In this document: positions 1 to 9,505 of the stretch, piece by piece
Position numbering within the stretch: position 1 is the first letter of the stretch
How the letters are laid out: each line of letters opens with the position of its first letter
Assembly: GCA_021778635.1 (NCBI GenBank)
Contig: JAJYCD010000005.1
Span: 1-64,000, forward strand
Reading direction: 5' to 3'
DNA from: Actinomycetes bacterium
GTDB lineage: Bacteria > Actinomycetota > Actinomycetes > Actinomycetales > Cellulomonadaceae
Length of the DNA stretch: 64,000 nucleotides
Position numbers and translations under genes: made by a program
Notes under the pieces: model-generated
Seen by the model: the letters and a program-made list of their open reading frames with translations, nothing else
Database searches by the model: none
Told to the model about the DNA's origin: nothing

Positions 1-300
1 GAGGTCGCGGTCGCCTGGCGCATCAAGGTCCCGATCGTGCTGCCGTCGCTGATCATGACGTCCGTCTTCTCGATGATCGCCACGCTCCAGGTCTTCGCCG
101 AGCCGATGACGCTCCGTCCGCTCACCAACACGATCTCGAGCACGTGGACGCCGCTCATGAAGGTCTACCGCGACGCGTTCACCCGCAACGACATCTACTC
201 GGCCGCGGCCACCTCTGTGGTCATCGCAGCGGCGACCTTCGTTCTCTCGTTCGGGTTCCTGCGCCTCGTGCAGAACCGCGCCTTCAGCCAGGAGAAGTGA
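1..300 (+). CDS. Carbohydrate ABC transporter permease, C-terminal part (5' truncated by window edge)
   Basis: Open frame 1 from window start; 'EVAVAWRIKVPIVLPSLIMTSVFSMIATLQVFAEP' resembles the MalF/UgpA-type inner-membrane EAA region; next gene is a partner permease. Confidence 0.8.
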   Translation, partial: EVAVAWRIKVPIVLPSLIMTSVFSMIATLQVFAEPMTLRPLTNTISSTWTPLMKVYRDAFTRNDIYSAAATSVVIAAATFVLSFGFLRLVQNRAFSQEK

Positions 301-302
301 TC

Positions 303-1229
303 ATGGCCACGACTCTTCCGATCCCCTCGCCCGGTGCCGCTCCCGACCTCGCGCCGGCCGGCCGTCGGGCGGAGCGGCCGCCCCTGCGCCCGGCGCGGCG
401 GGAGCGGCCGAGCTACCCGACCACCGTCATCCTGCTGCTCGGGGCGGCCTACTGCCTGCTCCCCGTGGTGTGGGTGCTCGTCGCCTCGAGCAAGAGCGCC
501 GGGGAGCTGTTCTCGACCTTCACGTTCGCGCCGTCGTCGCACCTGCTCGACAACATCAGGACGCTGTCGGCCTACCGCGACGGCCTGTACTGGCGGTGGA
601 TGGCCAACACGGCGCTGTACGCGGGGGTGGGCGGCCTGCTCTCGGTGATCGTCTCGGCCGCTGCCGGGTACGGGCTCGCGATGTACTCGTTCGTCGGCAA
701 GAAGGCCATCTTCAACACCCTCCTGGCCGGTGTGCTCGTTCCCGGCGTCGTGCTCGCGATCCCGCAGTACCTGCTGCTCGCGAAGGTCGGGCTCACCAAC
801 ACCTACTGGTCGGTGCTGCTGCCGAGCATCATCAGCCCGTACGGGATCTACCTGGCCCGGATCTACGCCGCCGCGTCGGTGCCGACGGACGTCGTGGAGG
901 CCGCCCGGACCGACGGTGCCCGGGAGCTGACGATCTTCCGGAAGATCGCCACCCCGATGATGATGCCCGGCCTGGTGACCGTGTTCCTGTTCCAGTTCGT
1001 CGCGATCTGGAACAACTTCATGCTGCCGTACATCATGCTCGGCAGCGACCAGCTGTTCCCGATCACCGTCGGGCTCTCGGGACTGCTGAACCAGGGTGCG
1101 TCGGTGCCCGCGATGTACACCTCGGTGCTGACCGGTGCCCTGCTGTCGATCCTCCCGCTGATCGCCCTGTTCCTCACCCTGCAGCGCTACTGGCAGGTCG
1201 ACCTCGCGGCGGGCGCGGTCAAGAGCTGA
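303..1229 (+). CDS. Carbohydrate ABC transporter permease (MalG/UgpE type)
   Basis: ATG at 303 in the 144..1229 frame; EAA-like motif 'VVEAARTDGARELTIFRKIATPMMMPGL'; several TM segments. Confidence 0.88.
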   Translation: MATTLPIPSPGAAPDLAPAGRRAERPPLRPARRERPSYPTTVILLLGAAYCLLPVVWVLVASSKSAGELFSTFTFAPSSHLLDNIRTLSAYRDGLYWRWMANTALYAGVGGLLSVIVSAAAGYGLAMYSFVGKKAIFNTLLAGVLVPGVVLAIPQYLLLAKVGLTNTYWSVLLPSIISPYGIYLARIYAAASVPTDVVEAARTDGARELTIFRKIATPMMMPGLVTVFLFQFVAIWNNFMLPYIMLGSDQLFPITVGLSGLLNQGASVPAMYTSVLTGALLSILPLIALFLTLQRYWQVDLAAGAVKS

Positions 1230-1230
1230 C

Positions 1231-2265
1231 ATGGCCCTAGAGTCACGATCTGTGGACAGACCCGCAGCGAAGAGGCGCCCGACGATCCGCGACGTCGCGG
1301 CCGTCGCCGGCGTCTCGCGCGGGACGGTCTCGCGGGTGATCAACGGCGGGCACTGGGTGTCGCCCGAGGCGCTCGCGGCGGTCAACGAGGCGATCAGGAC
1401 CACCGGGTACGCGACGAACCAGCACGCGCGCAGCCTCGCGACCGGGCGCTCCAACTCGATCGCGTTCCTGCTGACGGAGCCCCAGCACCTGCTCTTCGAG
1501 GACCCCAACTTCTCGATCCTGCTGCGGGGCGCGGCGGAGGCCCTCGCGCGGCGCGAGCTGCCGCTCCTGCTCATGGTCGCGAGCACCCCCGAGGAGCGGC
1601 GCCGGATCACGGCCTACGTCTCCGCGGGGCACGTCGACGGCGTGCTGCTGATCTCCTCGCACGCGGGCAACCCGATCGTGGCGTCGCTGCTGCGCCACGA
1701 GGTCCCGATGATCGCGTGCGGCGTCCCGCTCGGCTTCGAGCAGCAGGTGGGCTACGTGACCGCCGACGACGCCGCCGGCGCCCGCACGATGACGCGGCAC
1801 CTCGTCGACCGCGGGTGCCGCCGGATCGCGACGATCACCGGACCGATGGACACCCCGGGCGGCACGATCAGGCTCGCGGGCTTCACCGCGGAGCTCGGTG
1901 ACGCGTTCGACGGGCGGCTCGTGGCGCACGGCGACTACTCGCGTGCGAGCGGTGAGCGCGCGATGCGGGAGCTTCTCGACCGGGCTCCCGACCTCGACGG
2001 GGTCTTCGTCGCGTCCGACCTCATGGCGGCCGGGGCCCTCACCGTGCTGCGCGAGGCGGGTCGACGTGTCCCCGACGACGTCGCCGTCGGAGGCTTCGAC
2101 GACTCGGGGCTCGCCGCGACCCTCGTCCCGCCGCTCACGACGATCCGGCAGCCGCTCGAGCGGATCAGCGAGGAGATGGTGCGACTCCTGCTCGAGGTGA
2201 TCGACGGCCAGGAACCGGCGGCGATCACGCTGCCCACGGCCCTGGTGGTGCGCGACTCGGCCTGA
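1231..2265 (+). CDS. LacI family transcriptional regulator
   Basis: N-terminal HTH 'PTIRDVAAVAGVSRGTVSRVINGG' plus periplasmic-binding-like domain. Confidence 0.93.
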   Translation: MALESRSVDRPAAKRRPTIRDVAAVAGVSRGTVSRVINGGHWVSPEALAAVNEAIRTTGYATNQHARSLATGRSNSIAFLLTEPQHLLFEDPNFSILLRGAAEALARRELPLLLMVASTPEERRRITAYVSAGHVDGVLLISSHAGNPIVASLLRHEVPMIACGVPLGFEQQVGYVTADDAAGARTMTRHLVDRGCRRIATITGPMDTPGGTIRLAGFTAELGDAFDGRLVAHGDYSRASGERAMRELLDRAPDLDGVFVASDLMAAGALTVLREAGRRVPDDVAVGGFDDSGLAATLVPPLTTIRQPLERISEEMVRLLLEVIDGQEPAAITLPTALVVRDSA

Positions 2266-2274
2266 GGCGCGGCG

Positions 2275-2307
2275 CGTCCCCGGTCCGTGCGTGCCGGACC
2301 GGGGACG
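2275..2307. terminator. Perfect 13-bp inverted repeat between convergent lacI-type and ADH genes
   Basis: CGTCCCCGGTCCG-TGCGTGC-CGGACCGGGGACG. Confidence 0.7.
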
Positions 2308-2316
2308 TCCCGCCGA

Positions 2317-3372
2317 TCAGCGGCTGAGGAGGACCTTGAGGGCCTTGGTCCGTGCCGCGTTCCCGAACGTCTCGTACGCGGACATGACGTCGTCGAGCCC
2401 GAAGCGGTGCGTGACGAACGTCTCGACGGGCAGCTTGCCCTGTGCCACGAGCTTGAGCAGCATGCCGAGCGTGGTCGTGTTCACGAGGCCCATGCTGATC
2501 GTGACGTTCTGGATCCACAACCGGTCCAGCTCGAGCTCGACCGACCGGCCGTGCACGCCGACGTTCGCGACGGAGCCCCCCGGCCGCACCAGGCGGGTGC
2601 ACATGTCGAAGGTGGCCGGGACGCCGACCGCCTCGATCGCGACGTCGACCCCGTAGCCGTCCGTCAGCGCGAGCACCTGCTCCTTCCAGTCCGGATCGCC
2701 CGAGTTGACGCCGTGCGTGGCCCCGACCGTGCGCGCGAGCTCGAGACGGCTCGGGTCCAGGTCGATCGAGATGACCTGAGCGGCTCCGTACAGTCCCGTG
2801 GTGGCGATCGCCGCGAGCCCCACCGGCCCGGCGCCGACCACGGCGACCGTGTCTCCCGGCTTGACGCGCCCGTACTGGACGCCGATCTCGAACCCGGTCG
2901 GCAGGATGTCCGAGAGCAGGATCGCCGCGGCGTCGGAGACACCGTCGGGGAGGGCGTAGAGGGAGGTGTCCGCGAACGGGATGCGGACCTTCTCGGCCTG
3001 CGTCCCGTCGATCAGGTGCCCGAGGATCCAGCCGATCCCCGACGCACCCTCGTCCGCCAGGCAGTGCGACGGGTTGCCGCTGCGGCAGTAGCTGCACGTG
3101 CCGCACGCGCTGATGCACGACACGATGACGCGGTCGCCGGCGGCGACGTTGGTCACCGAGCCGCCGACCTCGAGCACGGTGCCGACCGCCTCGTGGCCGA
3201 GGACCCGGCCCGGGGCGACGGCAGGGACGTCGCCCTTGAGGATGTGGAGATCCGTCCCGCAGATCGTGGCGGTGTCGACCTGCACGATCGCGTCGGTCGG
3301 ACGGATCAGGACGGGGTCCGGCACCTCGTCCCAGCTCTTGTCTCCCGGACCGTGGTAGACGAGCGCCTTCAT
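2317..3372 (-). CDS. Zinc-dependent alcohol dehydrogenase family protein
   Basis: 'ICGTDLHILKGDVPAVAPGRVLGHEAVGTV' zinc motif, CxxCxxC-type 'CGTCSYCRSGNPSHC', Rossmann 'GAGPVGL'. Confidence 0.92.
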   Translation of the reverse strand: MKALVYHGPGDKSWDEVPDPVLIRPTDAIVQVDTATICGTDLHILKGDVPAVAPGRVLGHEAVGTVLEVGGSVTNVAAGDRVIVSCISACGTCSYCRSGNPSHCLADEGASGIGWILGHLIDGTQAEKVRIPFADTSLYALPDGVSDAAAILLSDILPTGFEIGVQYGRVKPGDTVAVVGAGPVGLAAIATTGLYGAAQVISIDLDPSRLELARTVGATHGVNSGDPDWKEQVLALTDGYGVDVAIEAVGVPATFDMCTRLVRPGGSVANVGVHGRSVELELDRLWIQNVTISMGLVNTTTLGMLLKLVAQGKLPVETFVTHRFGLDDVMSAYETFGNAARTKALKVLLSR

Positions 3373-3498
3373 GGGATCCTCCCGGATGCACCTCGAACGG
3401 GCGAACGGCGATGTCCGCCCGTGCTCCAGGTCTACGCCGAAAAGGGTCCGGGTACGACGCCGGGGCCCGGTGAATCCGTCGGGGGCGGCGAAGGACGC

Positions 3499-3993
3499 TC
3501 AGAACAGGGTGTCGGACGTGGGGCCGGCGAGCTCGGCGGCCGCCATCGCCGGCATCGCGGCCTCACGCGACACGTCGCGGGCGGCCGCACCGGCGAGCAG
3601 GTCGGCCTGCTCGTTGTAGTAGTTGCCGACGTGACCGCGGACCCACACGAAGCGCACCGGACCGCTCCGTGCGGTGATCGCGCGCTCGATGCCCTGCACG
3701 AGCGCGAGGTTCTGCACCGGTGAGCCGCTCGCCGTGCGCCAGCCCTTGCGCTTCCAGCCGACGACCCACTCGGAGGCGCACTTGATCGCGTACTGCGAGT
3801 CGGACTCGATCACGAGCGGCTCGTCGCCCGGGTGCGCCTCGATCGCGCGCAGCACCGCGGTGAGCTCGGCGACCTGGTTGGTGCCTGCGGCGATCCCGCC
3901 CGAGGCGGTCGGCCCGTGGTGGTTCACCCAGGCCCACCCGCTCGGACCGCCGGGGTTGCGCAGGCAGGAGCCGTCCGTGCTGACCGTGATCAC
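3499..3993 (-). CDS. Ribonuclease H family protein
   Basis: 'STDGSCLRNPGGPSGWAWV', 'AELTAVLRAI', 'ESDSQYAIKCASEWVVGWKRKGW', 'WVRGHVGNYYNEQAD' RNase H motifs. Confidence 0.93.
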   Translation of the reverse strand: MITVSTDGSCLRNPGGPSGWAWVNHHGPTASGGIAAGTNQVAELTAVLRAIEAHPGDEPLVIESDSQYAIKCASEWVVGWKRKGWRTASGSPVQNLALVQGIERAITARSGPVRFVWVRGHVGNYYNEQADLLAGAAARDVSREAAMPAMAAAELAGPTSDTLF

Positions 3994-4085
3994 GGCGGTC
4001 AGCCTCCCACACCGACGAGCTCCTCCCGGTGAGGTGATCGCCGCAGGCGGCGCCTGGGCCGGTCCGCGCGCTCTACGATCGATCC

Positions 4086-5282
4086 ATGCGAGCTGAGGAC
4101 GGAGCGGCCGACGACTCCGTCCTCGTCGGACGGTCCGTCGAGGTCGAGATGCTCGAGACGAGGCTCGCGGCGGCGGTGGCGGGCATCGGGACCGTCGTGC
4201 TCATCGAGGGCGAGGCCGGGATCGGGAAGTCCGCCCTCCTGCGCGAGGTCGCGGCGAGCGCCGGCCGGCGGGGTGTTCACGTGTTCGCCGCGGGGACGGC
4301 GACGGACCGCGGCCCGGTCCAGCCGTTCGCGCTCCTGGTGCGGACGCTGCTCTCGCTCGGGCCGCCCGCCACGGAGGTCGAGCGCGAGCTCGCCGGTCTG
4401 ATCGGCAAGTACCGCGAGGACTGGGCGAGGTGGTCGAGCCCGGACCAGACGCTCGACCGCACGCAGATCGAGGAGCTCTTCGCCGTGCTGCTCCTCGAGC
4501 GTGCCGCGAACGGCCCCTCCGTCGTGCTGCTCGAGGACCTGCACCTGGTCGACGACGCCTCGCTCCGGGTGCTGGAGCGTCTCGCCGCGGGTGGCGCGAT
4601 CCCGTCCACGATGCTCGTCGCGACGACTCGGACCGTCCCGCGCCGCCCCGAGCTCGTCACCGCCGTCGCGGCATGGACGCGGGCCGGCGCCGCGCCGCTC
4701 GAGATCCCCGCGCTGACCCCGCCGGCGGCCGTCGAGCTGGGGGAGCAGCTCCTCGGCAGCCGCGCGGGACCGGTGCTCCGGGCTCGGCTCTCCGCCGCCG
4801 GCGGCAACCCGCAGTTCATCGTGGACCTCGTGGCCGCGGCCCAGGAGTCCGATGCGGTCGTGGACGACGCCGACGGAGCCGTCGAGCTTGCCGGTGGCGT
4901 CGTGCTCCGCGACCTCAACCAGCGGCTCTCCGCCCGGGTCGCGTACGTCGGGCACGAGGCCCTCGCCCTGCTGTCGATCGCGGCCGTCCTCGGAAGCTCG
5001 TTCCTGGATGCCGACCTCGCGGCGGTCGCCGAGATGCCCGAGGACGAGATCTGGCGCGTGCTGCGGCACTGCTCCGCGGCGGGACTCGTCCAGGCCCGCG
5101 GTGGTCGGCTGACGTTCCGGCAGGACCTCGTCCGTGACGCCCTGTACGCGGGACTGACCCCCGCCGTCCGGCGTGACCTGCACCGGCGGGCGTCACGGGT
5201 CCTCTTCGAGGCGGGTGCGCCGGCGGCGGTCGTGCAGGAGCACCTCGCACGCGCTGACGACCCGCACGCGGAGCCCGGCTGA
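4086..5282 (+). CDS. AAA ATPase domain protein resembling the N-terminal half of LAL/LuxR-type regulators
   Basis: 'LVGRSVEVEMLETRL', Walker A 'GEAGIGKSALL', Walker B-like 'VVLLEDLHLVDDASL'; ends at 398 aa with no visible HTH. Confidence 0.75.
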   Translation: MRAEDGAADDSVLVGRSVEVEMLETRLAAAVAGIGTVVLIEGEAGIGKSALLREVAASAGRRGVHVFAAGTATDRGPVQPFALLVRTLLSLGPPATEVERELAGLIGKYREDWARWSSPDQTLDRTQIEELFAVLLLERAANGPSVVLLEDLHLVDDASLRVLERLAAGGAIPSTMLVATTRTVPRRPELVTAVAAWTRAGAAPLEIPALTPPAAVELGEQLLGSRAGPVLRARLSAAGGNPQFIVDLVAAAQESDAVVDDADGAVELAGGVVLRDLNQRLSARVAYVGHEALALLSIAAVLGSSFLDADLAAVAEMPEDEIWRVLRHCSAAGLVQARGGRLTFRQDLVRDALYAGLTPAVRRDLHRRASRVLFEAGAPAAVVQEHLARADDPHAEPG

Positions 5283-5426
5283 GCCGACGGCGCGCACGAC
5301 CCGTGGCGCCGTCCTACGGTGGACCTGCCCGACGACGCGACCGGGCCGCTACCGTCGCGGCACCGGCCCCGCTCGCCGGCAACCCTGGCCCTGACCGGCC
5401 TGTCATCTCACACTCGAAGGAGCACC

Positions 5427-5864
5427 ATGCCGACACGCACCGCACGCACGGCCTGGAACGGCGGACTCAACGACGGCAGTGGCCAGGTCGAGCTCACCAG
5501 CTCGGGCGTCGGGACCTTCGACGTCTCGTTCCCCAAGCGCGCCGCCGAGAACGCGGACGGCACCACGAGCCCCGAGGAGCTGATCGCGGCCGCCCACACG
5601 TCGTGCTACGCGATGCAGCTCTCCGCGCTCATCGCAGAGGCGGGTGGGACGCCGATCTCGCTGCAGGTCAGTGCCGACGTGACCCTCGCACCGGACCCGG
5701 CCGGCGGGTTCCACCTGACCGGGATCCTGCTGACGGTCCGCGGCGAGGTCGACGGTCTCGACGCCGAGGGCTTCGGCGCCGCGGCGCAGTCGGCGAAGGA
5801 GACGTGCCCGATCAGCAAGGCCCTGACCGGGGTCCCGATCACCCTCGACGCCGCTCTCGACTGA
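5427..5864 (+). CDS. OsmC/Ohr family peroxiredoxin-like protein
   Basis: 'SPEELIAAAHTSCYAMQLSALIAEAG' and 'AKETCPISKAL' conserved Cys motifs; ATG at 5427. Confidence 0.9.
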   Translation: MPTRTARTAWNGGLNDGSGQVELTSSGVGTFDVSFPKRAAENADGTTSPEELIAAAHTSCYAMQLSALIAEAGGTPISLQVSADVTLAPDPAGGFHLTGILLTVRGEVDGLDAEGFGAAAQSAKETCPISKALTGVPITLDAALD

Positions 5865-5871
5865 CGTCGCA

Positions 5872-5918
5872 CCGCTGTGCCCCGGGTGTGCGCGCGTCGC
5901 ACGTCCGGGGCACGGCGG
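5872..5918. terminator. Strong hairpin downstream of osmC-like gene
   Basis: CCGCTGTGCCCCGG ... CCGGGGCACGGCGG, one wobble, with inner GTGCG/CGCAC pairing. Confidence 0.6.
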
Positions 5919-5992
5919 GGTCCCCGAGCGCGCCCTGTCCGTAGGGCGGTGGTCCTCGGAGGGCGGCCGCGCCGAGGTGGGAGACTTCCCCC

Positions 5993-8932
5993 GTGCCGAC
6001 CGTGACCGCGACCTCCGACCGTGCTGAGCCCGCCGACCGTTCCGGTGCGGCGGATCTCGTCGCCGCGCTGAGATCGCGCGTGCGCGGCTCCGTCGACGCG
6101 TCGACGCGGCGCCGGGCGGAGTACTCGACGGACGCGTCCAACTACCGCGTCGTGCCCGAGGTCGTCGTGCTCCCGCTCGACGTCGACGACGCGGTGGCTG
6201 CCCTCGACGTCGCGCGCGAGGCGGGTGCGCCGGTGACGGCGCGCGGGGGCGGCACGTCCGTCGCGGGCAACGCCGTCGGCCCGGGCGTCGTGATCGACTT
6301 CTCGCGGCACGTGAACCGGGTGATCGACATCGACGCGGACGCACGCACCGCGCGCGTCGAACCGGGGGTGATCCTCGCGGACCTGCAGCGGCAGGCCGCC
6401 CCGCTCGGTCTGAGGTTCGGGCCGGACCCGTCGACCCAGGCCCGGGCGACGCTCGGCGGGATGATCGGCAACAACGCCTGCGGGCCGCGCGCCGTCGCGT
6501 ACGGGCGGACCGCCGACAACGTCGTCGAGCTCGACGTCGTGGACGGCACCGGCCGGCGCTTCGTCGCCGGGCGCGGTCTCGACCCGGTGCCCGGTCTCGA
6601 CGCGCTCGTGCGGGCGAACCTCGACATGATCCGGACCGAGCTCGGACGGTTCGGGCGCCAGGTCTCCGGCTACTCGCTCGAGCACCTGCTGCCGGAGCGC
6701 GGTGCCGATCTCGCCAAGGCGCTGGTCGGGACCGAGGGCACCGTGACGACGCTCCTCGGTGCCACCGTGACCCTCGTCCCCGTCGCGGCCGCGCCGGTGC
6801 TCGTGGTCCTGGGCTACCCGGACATGCCGACCGCCGCCGACGCGGTGCCGGCACTCCTCGCGCACCACCCGCTCGCGATCGAGGGCATGGACGCGCGACT
6901 GATCGACGTCGTGCGTCGCGTCAAGGGAGCGGCGGCGGTCCCCGACCTGCCACCGGGCGCCGGTTGGATGATGGTCGAGGTCGGTGGTGCGGACCTCGAC
7001 GAGGCGATGGACCGGGCGCACGCCCTCGCGAAGGACTCGGGCACGCAGGCCGTGGGCATCTTCCCGCCGGGACCCGACGCCGCCGCGATGTGGCGCATCC
7101 GCGAGGACGGGGCCGGCCTCGGCGGCCGGACGCCGTCGCGCGAGCAGGCCTGGCCCGGCTTCGAGGACTCGGCGGTGCCACCGGCGCGGCTCGGCGGGTA
7201 CCTGCGCGAGCTCGAGGCCCTGATGGCGCAGCACGGTGTCGACGGCCTCGCATACGGGCACTTCGGGGACGGCTGCGTGCACCTGCGGCTCGACATCCCG
7301 CTGGAACGTTCGGGCGACCCGTTGCGGACCTTCATGACCGACGCCGCGCACCTGGTCGCCGCCCACGGCGGGTCGCTCTCGGGCGAGCACGGCGACGGCC
7401 GGGCCCGCAGCGAGCTCCTGCCCGTCATGTACTCCCCGACGGCGATCGCCGCGTTCGAGGCGTTCAAGGACCTGCTCGACCCGCGCGACCTGCTCAACCC
7501 GGGCGTGCTGGTCCGTCCGCGACCGCTCGACGCGGACCTGCGCCGCCCGCGCGCGCGCCCGCTCCCGGCCGTCGCGACCGGCTTCGCGTTCCCGCACGAC
7601 GCCGGGGACCTCACGACGGCGGTGCACCGGTGCGTCGGCGTCGGCAAGTGTCGCGCGGACACGTCGGCCGCGGGCGGGTTCATGTGCCCGTCGTACCTCG
7701 CGACGCACGACGAGAAGGACTCCACGCGCGGCCGCGCGCGCGTGCTCCAGGAGATGGCGAACGGCACGCTGGTCACGCGCGGCTGGTCCTCTCCGGAGGT
7801 CGCCGAGGCCCTCGACCTCTGCCTGGGCTGCAAGGCGTGCTCGAGCGACTGCCCGGCGGGCGTCGACATGGCGCAGTACAAGTCCGAGGTGCTGCACCGG
7901 CGGTACGGCGGGCGGCTGCGTCCCGTCGGTCACTACGTGCTCGGGTGGCTGCCCCGGTGGATCCGCCTGGTCACGAGCGTCCCGGGCCTCGCGCGCGTGG
8001 CCAACGCGGCCCTTCGGGTCCGGCCGCTCGCGCGGCTCGTGCTCGCAGCCGGCGGCATGGATGCGCGCCGTCAGATGGTCACCTTCGCGGAGACGCCGTT
8101 CCGCGCCTGGTGGGCGCGCGAGGCCGCGGCCGCGCCGGGTCGACCGGCCGCGGACCCGACGCCGGGTTCGCGGCAGCGGGTCCTGCTGTGGACCGACTCG
8201 TTCAGCGACTCCCTCGCACCGTCGGTACCGCAGGCCGCGGTCGCGGTGCTCCGCGACGCGGGGTACGAGGTCCTCGTGCCGGACGAGCAGGCGTGCTGCG
8301 GCCTGACCTGGATCACGACGGGCCAGCTCGACGGCGCCCGGCGCCGGTTGACCCAGCTGCTCGAGGTGCTCGGCCCGTTCGCCGTGAACGGCATCCCGAT
8401 CGTCGGCCTCGAGCCGTCGTGCACCGCCGTGCTGCGCTCGGACCTGCTCGACCTGTTCCCCGAGGACCCCCGGGCCGTCGCCGTGGCCGCGGCGACCCGC
8501 ACGCTCGCGGAGCTCCTCACCGCGCCCGCGCCCGTCGGACCGGTCGACTGGACGCCACCGGACCTCAGCGGCGTCACGGCGGTCGTGCAGCCGCACTGCC
8601 ACCAGCACGCGGTCATGGGGTTCACGCCCGACCAGGCCCTGCTGCGGAGGGCCGGGGCGGCGCTCTCCACGCTGGCCGGGTGCTGCGGTCTCGCGGGGAA
8701 CTTCGGGATGGAGAAGGGTCACTACGACGTCTCCGTCGCGGTGGCCGAGCACGCGCTGCTGCCGGCGTTGCGCGACGCGGCACCGGGCGACGTGTACCTC
8801 GCCGACGGGTTCTCGTGCCGCACCCAGGCCGAGCAGCTCGCGGGCGTGCACGGGGTGCACCTCGCCGAGCTCCTCGCTGCCCACCTGCCGACCGGCGCCG
8901 TGGGTGACCTCACACGAGGTGGAGCGACGTGA
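5993..8932 (+). CDS. FAD-binding and (4Fe-4S)-binding oxidoreductase (D-lactate dehydrogenase / GlcD-GlcF fusion type)
   Basis: FAD-binding_4 'VTARGGGTSVAGNAVGPGVVID'; ferredoxin motif 'CLGCKACSSDCPAGVD'; CCG-like 'CCGLTWITTGQ', 'CCGLAGNFGM'. Confidence 0.9.
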   Translation: MPTVTATSDRAEPADRSGAADLVAALRSRVRGSVDASTRRRAEYSTDASNYRVVPEVVVLPLDVDDAVAALDVAREAGAPVTARGGGTSVAGNAVGPGVVIDFSRHVNRVIDIDADARTARVEPGVILADLQRQAAPLGLRFGPDPSTQARATLGGMIGNNACGPRAVAYGRTADNVVELDVVDGTGRRFVAGRGLDPVPGLDALVRANLDMIRTELGRFGRQVSGYSLEHLLPERGADLAKALVGTEGTVTTLLGATVTLVPVAAAPVLVVLGYPDMPTAADAVPALLAHHPLAIEGMDARLIDVVRRVKGAAAVPDLPPGAGWMMVEVGGADLDEAMDRAHALAKDSGTQAVGIFPPGPDAAAMWRIREDGAGLGGRTPSREQAWPGFEDSAVPPARLGGYLRELEALMAQHGVDGLAYGHFGDGCVHLRLDIPLERSGDPLRTFMTDAAHLVAAHGGSLSGEHGDGRARSELLPVMYSPTAIAAFEAFKDLLDPRDLLNPGVLVRPRPLDADLRRPRARPLPAVATGFAFPHDAGDLTTAVHRCVGVGKCRADTSAAGGFMCPSYLATHDEKDSTRGRARVLQEMANGTLVTRGWSSPEVAEALDLCLGCKACSSDCPAGVDMAQYKSEVLHRRYGGRLRPVGHYVLGWLPRWIRLVTSVPGLARVANAALRVRPLARLVLAAGGMDARRQMVTFAETPFRAWWAREAAAAPGRPAADPTPGSRQRVLLWTDSFSDSLAPSVPQAAVAVLRDAGYEVLVPDEQACCGLTWITTGQLDGARRRLTQLLEVLGPFAVNGIPIVGLEPSCTAVLRSDLLDLFPEDPRAVAVAAATRTLAELLTAPAPVGPVDWTPPDLSGVTAVVQPHCHQHAVMGFTPDQALLRRAGAALSTLAGCCGLAGNFGMEKGHYDVSVAVAEHALLPALRDAAPGDVYLADGFSCRTQAEQLAGVHGVHLAELLAAHLPTGAVGDLTRGGAT

Positions 8933-8945
8933 CAGGATCGTGTCC

Positions 8946-9242
8946 ATGCTGATCGCCTTCTCCGTCGCGCCGTCGGGCATCGGCGACTCCGTCACCGAGG
9001 CCGTCGCCGACGCCGTCCGGGTGGTGCGCGAGTCCGGCCTGCCGAACCACACCGATGCCATGTTCACCACGATCGAGGGGTCGTGGGACGAGTGCATGGA
9101 CGTCGTCAGGCGTGCGACCGAGGCCGTCGGTCGGCACGGCACGCGGGTCAGCCTGGTGCTCAAGGCCGACATCCGGCCGGGTCGTCAGGGTGAGATCACC
9201 GGCAAGGTCGAGCGGCTCGAGGCGCGGCTCGCCGAGGGGTGA
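8946..9242 (+). CDS. MTH1187/YqgV-type thiamine-binding family protein
   Basis: 'MLIAFSVAPSGIGDSVTEAVADAVRVVRESGLPNHTDAMFTTIEGSWDECMDVV' typical of family; ATG at 8946. Confidence 0.8.
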   Translation: MLIAFSVAPSGIGDSVTEAVADAVRVVRESGLPNHTDAMFTTIEGSWDECMDVVRRATEAVGRHGTRVSLVLKADIRPGRQGEITGKVERLEARLAEG

Positions 9243-9505
9243 GACCGACCGCCGGTCGGGCCCGGCCTCGGGACGCGCGGCCGGTTCCGGCCGATCGGCG
9301 GCCGTTCACCCAGGTGGCCCGCGCTCGTTCGTGGCACGGCGGCCAGGTCCCTGGGAATCCTCAGCGGTCCGTGGCACAGTGTCCCGGGGCGCGGCGAGGC
9401 GGAGGGACTCCGCCGGTCGCCGCGCACCGGTCGCGGGACGTCGACGGCAGTGACCACGCTGACGGCTGTGACGACTCCGACGAGTGTGACCACACAGGAG
9501 AGACG

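Noticed and set aside
5606-9172. 1188-aa antisense ORF
   Set aside because: Overlaps the convincing 5993..8932 oxidoreductase; Arg/His/Gly-rich composition typical of antisense frames in high-GC DNA
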